Assembly: GCA_038373865.1 (NCBI GenBank)
Contig: JAXGGA010003431.1
Span: forward strand, 38,753 to 102,752
Origin: Uloborus plumipes
Lineage: Eukaryota > Arthropoda > Arachnida > Araneae > Uloboridae
Direction: 5' to 3'
DNA: 64,000 nucleotides
Shown one piece after another: positions 12,101 through 22,376 of the stretch. Position 1 is the first letter of the stretch, and each line of letters begins with the position of its first letter. Made by a program: the position numbers and the translations under genes. The notes beneath the pieces were generated by a model. The model worked only from the letters and a program-made list of their open reading frames with translations. It was not told the origin of the DNA and did not search any database.

Positions 12101-14869
12101 AGCATTACTCAGCAAAAATAAGAAGTTAAAAAATTAAACAGTAATAATATTTTAAAATAATCACGATGAAGTATTAAATTAATAACAATTTTAATGAATG
12201 CATTTACTATACTTACCTGCAACTTTCAAAAATCACTTTAATATACGATGGACAAATTACTTATTACGGATCTAAAGAACAATTTTAGTAACCAGACTCT
12301 GAACCTAAATAACTTAATAAAAGAGCCACAGAACCCATAAAACTAATACATAATATCTTATAATTTTAATAATATTGCGATTTAGTGATGAACAGAGCAG
12401 CACAAAACATTTTTAACAGCATTTCTGCATCCCTTTTAAAGCCTCTTGCCATCACGACAAGGTAAATCTGCCACTGAATTAACTATCATCCCTGGAGATT
12501 TTATTTGTTATTATTAGGACCAGCCCAGTTGGGCCCAGAGCCTGCTGCTGGTCGTAGCATTTGTATTTGTATTATTCACCCACTACAGTATAGGGTTATT
12601 CTAGTCCTTTGATTCAAAGCACCCATTTTGTGCAAAAACTTCTTCGGGTTGAATCTTAATATTTAGTAGGGAAAATTTGATGACTTATGGTAAGTTGACG
12701 AACACTAAACCTAGAAATCACTAAAAATATAAATTGAACTATAAATTATATTATAATAAAATCAAAAGCACTATAGCTGAAATGCAAATAAAGATACAAA
12801 ATGACATATACATACCCTGTCAAGTTCAGCAGAAATATTAAAATCATTGGAAGAGAGAAAACTCGTAATGCTTTGCCCTTGTTGTGGTCTAGGAAAGAAG
12901 CATTCAGTTGGCACAGTAATTTGGTGGCCTAAAATCACAAAAAGTATGCTACATTTAGATGATAAGTGTAAACAATATCATAGCTAAATAATGCTAACAT
13001 ATTCTATCTGCTGTCTGAAATGCTATTTAAAATTAAGCTTAAACTGAATGAAAAGAAAACCATTTGTTTCAAATGAACTGTTAAAATGCAACAAATAAAA
13101 ATGGCACATAAAGAGATATTTTAAATTAGGATTTAATTTTCGAGTTCCAATTATTTTTATTTTGTCACAAAATAATTTCTTAAAATAATTGAAAAAAAAA
13201 AAATTATTTTCTTTCAAATAGACACTGTTTCTAACATTTTACTATAAACGTACTTGTATTAGAGTGTACTATTTAGATCATATTACTTTAGAAAATATCA
13301 TTTGTGAAATTTTGACTAACTTTACCCACTTTTGGAATTCAGTTTGATTCAGTTTCAACTTTTTCCCCTAAGGATCCATGTACAACGTACATCAATTTTG
13401 CCTGGGGCTCCACGAAAACATAGCGGTAGGGGTAGCCATGAAAATAAGCAATAAGTTGCCATACATGCATTAAAAATTTCAGGATAACAATAAGTTTTGT
13501 CATGACATCTGTATGTATGAATGTGCGCATGTAAGTACATCATACAACAAAAAAACATTATATCATGGAAGGTTCAATTTTCAAATAGCCAACTTATGGT
13601 GTCGAGTTGTGTAAACTTCTGTAGTTAATTGCAATACGATATTCGAAAAGGGTTTTTTATGTGCTCTTATATAAATTTTAAGTCATGTTTTGTATCAAGT
13701 TATTTCAAAGGGAACCATTAATACATCTCTAATCAATGAACACTTTGTAGCACTTGACAAGTGTTGTTGACACCAACCTCTAAATATCATTTTATTACTT
13801 CATTGTATGTAGCTAAGAAAGTTTTTAAGTGTGACAAAATAAATTGATTTTTATATTTTAAAGCAAATAATATTTTAGCTATTCAAAAATATACCTAAAA
13901 CTATAAATAAAAGCACCTCAAATTGAATGAAACCTAAGACTTTTGAGGTTCAAATTTGCAAGACTCAAATGTAATTTGTTTGTGGAAGAAATGCATCTAA
14001 ATCAAGGTGACAAAGAACTAAATGGAAAGGGTAAAAACTAAATTTAAGTACGAAATAAAGGTACCTTCAAAAATACTTTTTCGCTTGATTCCTTTATTTT
14101 CAGAGAAAGAGCTTGGCAAGGAAAACATTTCAGGACTTTCAAACGAATCTGATGCAATTGTTTCCCAAGCATCAGATTTTGATCTGGAGCGTAGCTCTTT
14201 GATATCAAATAGATTATCTCCGGAGTAGCTAGCATCATTTTGCTCGATGTCTTCAAGCTCTTGAACATCAATGATAGATATTTGGCTGTAAGCAGAATCC
14301 ATACTCGTGTTTCTTTCTCGTACTGTTGAAGTACTGCTACGTCTGGAGTCAACATCATTCACTACAGTAGGAAAGGAAGATGGCTCCAATTTATTCATTT
14401 GGTTTGGATCCATTAAGCTGTCTAATAAATCTGATGAGCAGTCTAAATAATCAATTGATGTGGTTCTTAAAGATTTAGGGTTTGTTCTATCACTGCACTT
14501 TGAAGCTTTAGAGCAAGCTTCTAAAAGATTTGGATAACTATTGCTGTGATAACTTTTAAAATCCTTAGAGCACATTTTTGCTTTGGCCATCAATTTAGTT
14601 TCAACAGATAAATCAAAAACAGGCTCCTCAAAAGCTTTATTTTCTACTATAGATGAACTAGTTCTTTGGTTACTTACTGAAGAAAATTGTTTTTTAAAAT
14701 TAGTATCTCGAGCATGATTTGCATGTGAAAATGAAGAACATTTTTTTCTAGCATGTTTAGGTGATTTCATACAGTTGCTATAGTTCATTGATGACCTCTT
14801 CTCTACACAAAAATCACTTATATTTGAGAATTTATTAGCTTCAGAGTTATAATGGATGACTTCTGACAT
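5005..14869 (-). CDS. RUBCN: Rubicon-like autophagy regulator (529 aa in window, 3' end off window)
   Basis: Ten coding exons were joined by hand on the minus strand: 14065-14869, 12816-12928, 11772-11957, 10361-10406, 10152-10208, 8503-8550, 7957-8031, 6616-6667, 6371-6506 and 5005-5073. All have GT-AG borders, and the phases close to exactly 529 codons. Exons 2-3 (GQSITSFLSSNDF, then ENAHFCISEALISAIEHMK) match the part of vertebrate Rubicon that binds the VPS34 PI3-kinase complex. Exons 9-10 (SAESVALSLIRRF, ASELQWLVSEQEAPQR, LLPLPDSWPVSPDA) match the segment just before its cysteine-rich RAB7-binding domain. That zinc domain is not in the window, so the gene must run past base 1. The family restrains autophagosome maturation and serves LC3-associated phagocytosis on late endosomes. 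The first exon is Ser-rich and probably disordered. No RUN domain was found: an in-frame TAG sits two codons before the ATG, so either this form lacks RUN, as Pacer does, or RUN exons join a different acceptor. Confidence 0.93.
5284..5552. mobile_element. TTAA-flanked MITE, family A copy 1
   Basis: 269 bp between TTAA at 5280-5283 and TTAA at 5553-5556. It shares almost its whole length with 10498-10777, including the phrase gtcttttttcctttgagg and the end CAAAAGG before TTAA. The TTAA target and CCTTT... ends fit piggyBac-type mobilisation. It lies in a Rubicon intron; the 110-aa frame across it is not a gene. Confidence 0.82.
6151..6178. repeat. short (TA)n tract
   Basis: About 28 bases of alternating TA in a Rubicon intron. 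Confidence 0.9.
6371..6506 (-). CDS. RUBCN: Rubicon-like coding exon 9
   Basis: 136 nt, phase 2 to 0, residues 461-506. It contains the most diagnostic family block: SAESVALSLIRRF followed by ASELQWLVSEQEAPQR. Acceptor TTATTTCAG, donor GTACTT. Confidence 0.95.
6616..6667 (-). CDS. RUBCN: Rubicon-like coding exon 8
   Basis: 52 nt, phase 1 to 2. Encodes DADIHRIPFPIKDIENK. Acceptor GTATTACAG, donor GTATGT. The phase is needed to join exons 7 and 9, which supports it. Confidence 0.85.
7957..8031 (-). CDS. RUBCN: Rubicon-like coding exon 7
   Basis: 75 nt, phase 1 to 1. Encodes a Ser-rich linker ending LSMASLYS. Acceptor TATTATAG, donor GTATGA. Confidence 0.82.
8503..8550 (-). CDS. RUBCN: Rubicon-like coding exon 6
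   Basis: 48 nt, phase 1 to 1. Acidic (DSIGSEEEVDDLELS), like the acidic serine stretch at this place in the vertebrate protein. Acceptor TTTTTCAG, donor GTAATT. Confidence 0.85.
8766..8955. mobile_element. possible small hAT-like MITE
   Basis: The left end TAGTGCTGGATCTAG and the inverted right end CAGTGGCAGATTCAC resemble hAT termini. No clean 8-bp target duplication is visible, so this is tentative. Confidence 0.3.
9487..9775. repeat. degenerate GACTC/AACTC-rich repeat
   Basis: Repeated words built on gactc, actct and ccgactctg, in units of very roughly 60 bases. The opposite strand reads GAGTCGGAGTC, the same phrase found near 44990 and 52600. Confidence 0.6.
10033..10110. repeat. 39-bp tandem duplication
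   Basis: Two head-to-tail copies containing agctatggcaggaaggctc (10041 and 10080), 39 bases apart and nearly identical, in a Rubicon intron. Confidence 0.9.
10152..10208 (-). CDS. RUBCN: Rubicon-like coding exon 5
   Basis: 57 nt, phase 1 to 1. Ser/Pro-rich linker (QSASPPVSSHSSEFE). Acceptor TTTTGTAG, donor GTACAG. An intronic 39-bp tandem duplication lies just downstream. Confidence 0.82.
10361..10406 (-). CDS. RUBCN: Rubicon-like coding exon 4
   Basis: 46 nt, phase 0 to 1. Encodes KIRKNMALLSDGKTD, continuing the basic helix of exon 3. Acceptor AATTTCAG, donor GTAAGT. Confidence 0.85.
10498..10777. mobile_element. TTAA-flanked MITE, family A copy 2
   Basis: 280 bp between TTAA at 10494-10497 and 10778-10781. 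The left end CCTTTTAGAACCG and the inverted right end CCTTTTGAATCCG form TIRs of about 13 bp. The body matches 5284-5552. Confidence 0.85.
11772..11957 (-). CDS. RUBCN: Rubicon-like coding exon 3
   Basis: 186 nt, 62 codons, phase 0 to 0. It starts with the conserved ENAHFCISEALISAIEHMK helix, then an acidic EESSEDE stretch and a basic RIRIRRKENRK helix. Acceptor ATTATAG, donor GTAATG. Confidence 0.93.
12516..12574 (+). mobile_element. 5'-truncated LINE 3' end
   Basis: Only the last ~59 bases of the LINE: aggaccagcccagttgggcc, the gctgctggtc half of the hairpin, and an ATTTGT repeat tail. The same end occurs at 19312 and, inverted, near 19980. Confidence 0.85.
12816..12928 (-). CDS. RUBCN: Rubicon-like coding exon 2
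   Basis: 113 nt, residues 269-306, phase 1 to 0. It encodes the conserved GQSITSFLSSNDF segment. Acceptor GATTTTAG, donor GTATGT. Confidence 0.92.
14065..14869 (-). CDS. RUBCN: Rubicon-like coding exon 1
   Basis: 805 nt, 268 codons plus one base. ATG in a good context (A at -3) with an in-frame stop two codons upstream. The donor follows the codons for KSIFE and a split Gly. The open frame runs 47 bases beyond the donor, but that tail is intronic. The residues are Ser/Asn/Lys-rich, with a basic stretch near residues 37-45 and a SLMDPNQ/LEDIEQND acidic part, probably an unstructured linker. Confidence 0.88.
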
Positions 14870-14922
14870 TTTCTAGAGACCATGGAATGCATGAAAGTGC
14901 TTGATTTTGATGTAGCAAGTTT
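14870..14922 (-). other. 5' untranslated part of Rubicon-like exon
   Basis: A strong acceptor (a T-run ending in TAG) lies just upstream in transcript sense at 14923-14924. The 53 bases to the ATG carry an in-frame TAG, so they are untranslated in this model. An alternative acceptor, TCTCTAG, lies directly before the ATG and would allow reading in from an upstream coding exon. Confidence 0.6.
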
Positions 14923-15172
14923 CTAAAAAAAGACAAAACATCACAATTCTAAGTAATGCTGAAAGCATGTATAAATAAGAAATGCAGCAATTTGTCAAAC
15001 TGGCACCTAATGATTTTTCAAACACATAAAAATATGGAAGATTCAAAGATATGGGAAACAAATAACCCAATTTTTCTGAAACTTTAAAACTACATATTTT
15101 TTGACAACTTCTTTAGAGCTATTAGTTATTACTATAGGAGGAGTAAAAACACTATCATTACAAATAAATATA

Positions 15173-15475
15173 CAGGGGCACCCCAAACTAAAATTTTTGG
15201 AAGGAGGAAAATTATCAATTTGCCGAATGAAGTTCCAATATTACTGAATGATAAAATACAAGCATGCACACATGTTGTACATGCATAGCATTTAGTGAAA
15301 AAAACATTATTAGGCATTTTTTTTTGAAAAACAATTCTAAAAACTAAAAAGAACAAATAATCTCAATGTTGCAATATTGTCTTCAAATTGCCGAATCTTC
15401 AGCAAAATGTGCCAAATATGGAAATTATTGGGAGGTCAGATTGACCTCCTGTTACCTCCCATCTGGGTGCTCCTG
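15173..15475. mobile_element. hAT-like MITE, 303 bp
   Basis: The ends CAGGGGCACCC and, inverted, CAGGAGCACCC are hAT-like. The flanks taaatata and taaatact match at 6 of 8 positions, consistent with an aged 8-bp duplication. No coding sequence. Confidence 0.65.
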
Positions 15476-16272
15476 TAAATACTCCCTACAAGTATTGAAA
15501 CAAATCTAACTTTTAAACCTTTGGAATAAATATAGCGCATAAAACCCCATTTTAAAAATTGCTTCCTTCAAAGGTATTTTTATATTTTTGATTATTTTAG
15601 ATCCAGTTTTAAATAAAAGAGAGATAGGAGGACATTTTTGAGAAGGAAATGAATAAATAACTTGGTGCAACAAATTAAGTGCAGAAAAAAATATAAATAA
15701 GCAAACAGACACATATTTAAGGATTTCAAGTAATACTTTTATCGATGAAATAAAACATATAGTTAATATTAGCACTGTTAGCAATAAACAGTCATTAGGC
15801 ATCTTTATAGGTCCAAATTTTTTATTTCAATGCCAGGTTTTCAATGTGTCAAATCTTTTCCTTCCTCCAACTCATCCTAGCAAGTGCTAACTTATGGGCA
15901 TGAACAAAAGGTTTGAACCCTCCTAGATAGGAGGAAGAGAAAAAAATGCAAATGAATAAAATGGCAGTTAGGTGTCTCATGCCACTATTTTCTTCTGCAG
16001 CTTATCTTTTAGAGGAGTATCTTTTTGTCTCTTTAAAATAAAACATTGGAAAAATTAACAACCAATGATAAAAGAATTTTCAGATTAATCTCAAAAGCTA
16101 GGTAAGATGAAACTTTTGCTGTTTTCATTAAACATATTGCAAACAATTATTTCTATACGAAATAGCTAGATTGCTGTGTAAGGTGTAAAAACTAAGAAAT
16201 AATTGTTCATTTTGCTTATCAAAGTCGCGTTAGCAATTATGCTATTATTCAATAAAATAAAGCGAACTTTAA

Positions 16273-16510
16273 CCACTTCCCTTAATTTTTTTTGGAAAAA
16301 ATTGCAAAAAAAAAAAAAAAACATTTTTTTTTAAATTTAATTTTGAAATACAAGAAAATGAAGCAATACAAATAAAATATGTAGGTTTCAAGTTGAATTT
16401 TTAATTATTTATAGGCGTAAAATCAATTAGTTTCACCCGAGTTTTCTCGGAATAATGATTACCTGCAACTCATACGAGCCCGAGATAAGTCGGGATAATC
16501 AGGCAAGCAG
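16273..16510. mobile_element. TTAA-flanked MITE, family B copy 1
   Basis: 238 bp between TTAA at 16269-16272 and 16511-16514. Ends ccacttccc and, inverted, ctgcttgcc. It contains the dyads cccgagttttctcgg and cccgagataagtcggg. It matches 48284-48509 over most of its length. Confidence 0.8.
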
Positions 16511-17033
16511 TTAAGGACAAATTTTTAAATTATTTCTACATGTGGTTTATTTGTTTCTAGAAATGACTTTGAAACAAAAATGTCTTGCCTTCCCGTGTAA
16601 ACTGCATATACCTTCCTGCATAATAACATGTTAAAGTACTAAAAATTCACCAATCTATAAATACAGCTCAGGTTATCAAATCTGATCGCAAAATGATTTA
16701 AATAGAATTTGAAATTTTAGAAGCAGAATATTTCTGCCATTTAATAGTCTAGTATTTATGTGAAGGGGAAAGAATTTTAACGCATTTGTATAAAATAATG
16801 AAGGAATCTAGCATGCTAGCAAAGAAAAAAATCATGGAAGTAACTCAAAAGCTTCATTAGATTTATGCTTCCTCATAAAATGTTCCAATATTAATGCTGA
16901 TTTTTCCCTTTAAAGCAAAATGAGAGGCTAAAATTGTGTTTTCACAGTTGAAAAATAACAGCTTGATGTTCCGGTCACACTATACATTTAGATTAACTTT
17001 TAAATTTATCAACATAACACTGAAACCTACAAG

Positions 17034-17973
17034 ATATGGGTCATTCCAGCGAAAATAGTACAAATCATGTCCGAGACTTTAGAATTTTTTAAAATCAATT
17101 TTAATAACTACCACCCATTAAGTGCATCTTTTATTGGTTCTCCATTTAATTTTGTGCAGTTAAGTATCAATTGATTAGGTATAATACATTTAGAAAGGAC
17201 ACAAAAAAAATTATCCTTGTCAGAAGAAGGAGAAAATGACGTGTCTCATCTTTAAATTGCTAGAATTTTAAATGTGATTTAAAATTAAAATGAAATATAA
17301 CAACAAAATAAATTAAACTGCGATGCACAAAAGATGCTTCTGACACCATTCCTGCAGATTATTATGCAAATGAAAAAAAATTTCCCCTCAAAACACTATT
17401 ATTTATCCATATCCCTAGATTTTTCCTTTTCGAATTGTCCACTCTGCTACAAGCCTTTTGGAAATAAAATAAACCAATTGCATTCAATCTGATATATTTA
17501 AAAAATATAGATAGGTAGTGTAACTGCCATGATTAGCTAGCTACATTGAATTATGTAGTCAACAAAGAGGGTGAGCCTAATTATTTTCCTATGGTAGTTA
17601 ATTTGAACTATTGGATGTCCACTCTGTTACAGTCGATTTCATGATGAAAAAAAAGATTTTTTCCTGAAATTGCAGACAGACTTTCAGTTTTAGGCTCTTT
17701 ATTCCACTTTATGCTTGTTCTGTAATTCTAACTTTTCTTTGTGATTATAAAGATATTTTTAAAGACTTATTTGTCCACTTTGTTACACAAAGTGATGAAA
17801 ATATTTAAAATTCTTTGATAAATGAGTCATTTACTAGTTATTTACACTTCATTATACACAAATTAATGGAAACAATAAAAAAATGATTAGTTGGTGGAAA
17901 TTATTTAAATTGATAATCTTAAGTAAAGAGTTTCAGACATGATTTGTACCATTTTCGCTGGAATGACCCATAT
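17034..17973. mobile_element. fold-back element, 940 bp
   Basis: The ends are inverted copies: ATATGGGTCATTCCAGCG at 17034 and cgctggaatgacccatat ending at 17973, with matching continuing for about 50 bases through the words for gtacaaatcatgtc. Inside, the phrase TGTCCACTCTGYTACA occurs three times (17437, 17616 and, with one change, 17772). No transposase frame. Confidence 0.85.
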
Positions 17974-18976
17974 GCATAAAAAAGTACAAGCACAAAACTA
18001 GCATACCTGTCACTAAGTAAGATAACATTCCAGTAAATTAATCTGTCAAATATAGTTTTATACAAAATAAAATTATCGTTATTTTTGTCTTAAAAAGATT
18101 TACAGGCAACGAATAAAATTCAAAAAGCTGTCAGAAGTTCAACAGTTAAGCCAGAATACTAAAAACTGAATAATATTGACACACCAATAATGTTTTCAAA
18201 GGTAAATTTTTCAAGGAAATTATCTCTGAAGTGACTTTTCTACAAAACAAAAAAACATTTTCACTACTACGAACTTTTCAAGAAATTAGAATCGTTACCT
18301 CAATTTCAAACAAAGTTGCAAAAAATGTAAACATGACAATATGAGGAAACTTCAGTCAAAAATTTGGAGCATGAAATACATATTTCAGGGACAGCGACAA
18401 TACTTCATTTCTCCGCCTTGAATATCCAGGTAGCAGTTATGGCAGAGGTTAATTTGAACCAATATGACAACAAGACGAAATCGATAGTTCTTATTTACTT
18501 TGACAAACTGCCATACATATCAGATGACTCAATATTTCAGTCGTTTTTGATACACTGCGAAAGCAAAAACCTTATTATATTACATTATATTAGATGCTTT
18601 GGCATTTAAAAGGAAAACATGGGGAGACAAGAGTCGAGAACTGTGAATCAAAAGTCTCTTCTCTTTATGACAGCTAGGCGGCTAAAAAATCTATTCAAAC
18701 AAAATGCAGGAAAAAAGGCATGTGATATTTACTAAAGAAAAGTATCTGTGATTGTTAAACAAAATAAAATATTAAAGAAATTCGAACAAAATGGCAATGC
18801 ACCCTCACTTTTCTTCAAAATATGTCTTCGCCATATAAATCGTACGACTTGTTTACACTTCGAAGGTTTCCTTATTAAAAAACTGAGCTCATTCGGAGGA
18901 TTTATTGAAAAAGTGGGAATAGTGAGATTTTACCGCCAATGACGATGGCAGAGCATAATTTCCATACATTAACGAC

Positions 18977-19381
18977 ATGACGTTATTTTCTAATTTAGAC
19001 TATGATTCCAGACTTAGAATGCTTAATATGTATAGTCTTGAGCAAAGGAGAACCAGAGGGGACATGATTCAGTTATTTAAATTTATTAAAATGAATGATG
19101 TTGCAGGGTTGGAGTTTTGCAAGGAAAGCAGGACAAGGGGTCATTGTTTTAAGCTGTTTAAACCTCAGGCGAACCTGGAAATTCGAAAAAATTACTATTT
19201 TAGCAGGGTAGTGGGAACTTGGAACGGCTTACCGGAAGAGGCGGTAAAGAGCAATGGAGTAGATGGCTTTAAGAGGGCCATTGATCTTCATTGGGGTCTT
19301 TAATTTGACTAGGACCAGCCAAGTTGGGCCCTGAGCCTGCTGCTGGTCGCCACATTTGTATTTGTATTTGTATTTGTATTT
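18977..19381 (+). pseudogene. LINE 3' end: ORF2 C-terminus and tail
   Basis: An open frame to 19303 encodes the end of a CR1/Jockey-like ORF2 (LRMLNMYSLEQRRTRGDMIQ, SRTRGHCFKLFKPQ, VVGTWNGLPEEAV, FKRAIDLHWGL and stop). It overlaps the last words of the fragment at 1949 and so completes that copy's missing end. After the stop come a hairpin (ggaccagcc / tgctggtc) and an ATTTGT repeat tail. It is 5'-truncated, as expected of target-primed insertion. Confidence 0.9.
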
Positions 19382-19771
19382 GAAAGTTTAATTTCTCAGA
19401 TGAAAGTAAAAATCAGGTTTCGATACATTACTTACTAGAGAAGCTTTGACAAATAATTCCAAAAAGGGAGCCTTCCGTCCTAATTCCTATTAAAAGGTTT
19501 CTAAAATAATAAAGATCTCGATTTTTAAAAAAAATGTTTTTTGATGGCGGATAGAAGCAACTTTATTAATCGCCAGTCCATTTTAATTTTTGTAGTTAAC
19601 ACTCTTTTTATGAAAAAAAAAAAAAAAGAACAGTTACTTTGTCGTCTTTAGAATCAAAATCATTAGAGCATCATCAGTGTCGTAACATAGCTGAATTCTA
19701 CGCCAAATTCTCACGCATGTTCAATAATAAAACAGCTCCAAATCCCTAAACCTCCGCGAAACATCTGCAAG

Positions 19772-19779
19772 CATATGGG
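19772..19779. repeat. left 8-bp target duplication of hAT element
   Basis: CATATGGG, repeated exactly at 23404-23411 on the other side of the element. Confidence 0.93.
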
Positions 19780-19979
19780 CAGTGGCGTAATCTAGGGGGG
19801 GCATAGGGGGGCAAGTGCCCCCCTACTTTTTTTGGTCCAGGGACAGAGTTATTATTTTGCCCCCCTAGTTTTTAAGGGAAAAATTTTTTTTTAATTGTTC
19901 GTCAAATGATGCATACCTTATTTTCAAACAAGAAAAACTGTAATTTCCTAAATGTAACCATTGTAGGAAAAGACGGGAC

Positions 19980-20153
19980 ACAATACAATACAATACAATA
20001 CAAATGCAACGACCAGCAGCAATCTCTGGGCCCAACTGGGCTGGTCCTACTCAAATTAAAGACCCCAATGAAGATCAATGGCCCTCTTAAAGCTATCTAC
20101 TCCATTGCTCCTTACCGCCTCTTCCAGTAAACTGTTCCAAGTTCCCACTTTTT
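19980..20153 (-). mobile_element. LINE 3' end nested in the hAT element
   Basis: The reverse complement encodes the same SNGVDxFKRAIDLHWGL end as 18977-19303, then the same hairpin. Its tail is (GTATT)n in LINE sense (aatac units at 19981-20001) rather than ATTTGT. It is inserted opposite to the host transposon. Confidence 0.88.
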
Positions 20154-21510
20154 AAACACAGAGACAGTCTCGGTACAAGGAAGCAACCTCTCTTCCTGAT
20201 AGCAAGCCCCCACCCCCTTTTCCTTGGAAACTGCTTTTAAGCAATAAATAGGGTCTGATTTTATCCATAAGACCTTCCTAGACACACATAGTCAAACAAG
20301 GGGCCCTGAAAGGACAAAATCTGTTCAATTTACGTTGCTTAAGGTATCTTTGAAAAAAGCAATTTGAACGAAAAAAGATGATAAAATTGCATAATAAAAC
20401 AATACTTGTAGCTGATACTTGAAAGTTTTTTGGCAAATTTAATTGATGTTTTTCTTTTTCAATTTCTTTTTATTATTTTGTAAAGAAACATTTACATGAC
20501 ATTTTTTAAAATAAATGCTACAGTACAGTCCCCCCCCTCCCCCCTCGACTCTGATTCAGATTAGCCCTCTCTCTGTTTTTACTTCCTTTTTTTTTTAATT
20601 GCAACACTGACAATCCGCTGTAGTTATTTAGATGTAGCCGAAGCCCGGAATACAGTTCTGATTCCATTGATTCTACAGTTTAAGCTGACCTACGGTGGGC
20701 ATGATTCCCTTGAGAGCCGGCTCCCGAGTTAACGCTCAAGGTGGTGTTTCAGCTTTGACGGTGCCTTGGATCCTTGATGGTTTCGTGGAAGTCAGTCCCT
20801 TTAAAGTTGTGAGAAGGACTTGAAGCTTATCTTGGTATAAAGAGTTAAGATAGTGTTCTTTAACATCTGTCATTATTTATGGAAGCTATTGGCTATTATT
20901 AGTTTCTTCCACTATTATATGGATCAGACTAAGATCTAGATCAGACCACCATGGAAGGCGTATGGGAATGTCTAACCCTTTCCCACGATTTTTTCACTCA
21001 AGTTATGAATAACTGGACGCCGCAGACAACAAAAATTTCTCATGAATGGAAAGGTACAGCTACTTGACTTTGTCGGATTACCTTTGTCGGGTTATTTCTA
21101 TAGGTAATCCGGTAACCTTTAGTACTTCATTTATCACTTCACAATATGTACGTGTGTTGTCGGATTGCCTTTGTCAGTTGTCGGATTATTAATTAAGTTA
21201 ATTTTTATTGCTTTACTATGCATGTGTGTGGTATACCGCAAAACTAGGAGGCGTGTACAGACTATCTGTCTCCGGTTAATTAGCAAATAGAATGTCTAGT
21301 CTATCTGAGCATCTGTCACAGCAACATATATCCCACCAATCGAAAAAATTGTCCTTAAAAAGATGCACGCCTACACCTTGAGCCCCTGTTAGTTAGGATA
21401 CGCTGATGAAACTAATTTTGAATTTTGATTGGAAAAAGAGTCCACTTGTTGATTCGGTTCTACAAGGGTATAGGGCACGTCAAGCCACTAGTCAATACTA
21501 GAGTTTAGAG

Positions 21511-22376
21511 TTGCAGTGTCAGAAGATCCATCTCCAGTTTCCTCCAAGTTTGGCAAAGATAAAAAGTTACGAAGTAGAAGATAATAGATCTCTAACAAAT
21601 AGGTTAGTCTTTCTACTTTTATCTCTTAACATTTTGTCTAAATATTTACAGTCACCAAAAATAAATTATAACAACGTATTAAAAATGGTCAAGGAAACAA
21701 AGAGTATCTTAAAAAATCTTAGAACAGATCAAGAGTTTGAAAATTTGTGGAAAACTACTTCCGATCTTTCTACAGCTATGGGATTTAAACCTCCTCACAT
21801 TCAAAGACACAAGCGTGTGCCCCAGAAATTAGGAGGCGGAGATAAACAATCTACAACTACTCCGAAAGACCACTATAGAATCGAAAATTATTTTAAAGTT
21901 TTAGATGTAATTATTAATGAAATTGAGAAATTGTGGCGTTTTCAGATGTCTTGACAGAAAATGAACCTAGAATCCAAAGTTTGGAACTGATTTCCAATTT
22001 CTACGGTTTAAATTTAGAAGAAATCAAAGCTGAAGTTCAAATTTTTAATCGCATATTTAAAAGCTCAACAGAGACGGATAACTTGGAAAACAAAATCAAA
22101 TACATTAAGTAACACGATATAAGAAATGGATTTATAAGTCTTCATACATTGTATAAAACTTTCTTATGCATACCAATGAACACCGCATCAAGTGAAAGAA
22201 GCTTTTCTTCATTAAAAAGACTCAAAACGTATCTGCGCTGCACAACAGGGCAAGAAAGATTATCAGACCTTGCGTTATTGAACATTGAAAGGGACATTAT
22301 AATAGATAAAGATGCTGTCATCAATGCATTTTCTTCAAAGGCAGAGATGAAAGGAAGGCGCCTTACCCTTCATTAG
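21511..22376 (+). pseudogene. hAT transposase fragment (ZMYM1-like branch)
   Basis: The first frame (21511-21954) includes GFKPPHIQRHKRVPQKLGGG and YRIENYFKVLDVIINEIEKLW. After a frameshift at about 21940 the protein continues as TENEPRIQSLELISNFYGL to a stop at 22109. Past that stop comes the hAT dimerisation signature, LYKTFLCIPMNTASSERSFSSLKRLKTYLR with LSDLALLNIERD (22149-22290), which normally ends these enzymes. The N-terminal zinc finger and first catalytic residues are not readable. It is dead: at least one frameshift and one stop. Confidence 0.9.

Larger units (their letters stand above)
5074..14064 (-). other. Rubicon-like introns
   Basis: The nine introns between coding exons hold the small insertions listed separately, a (TA)n run (6151-6178), an (AAT)n run (about 8389-8410) and several poly-A/T tracts. 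The stretches 6900-7900, 10800-11770 and 13000-14000 show nothing else I can name. Confidence 0.7.

Noticed and set aside
14018..14064. End of the 283-aa open frame (TFISYLNLVFTLSI)
   Set aside because: It lies past the GTACCT donor, and the join to the next exon gives conserved Rubicon sequence; this tail is intron.
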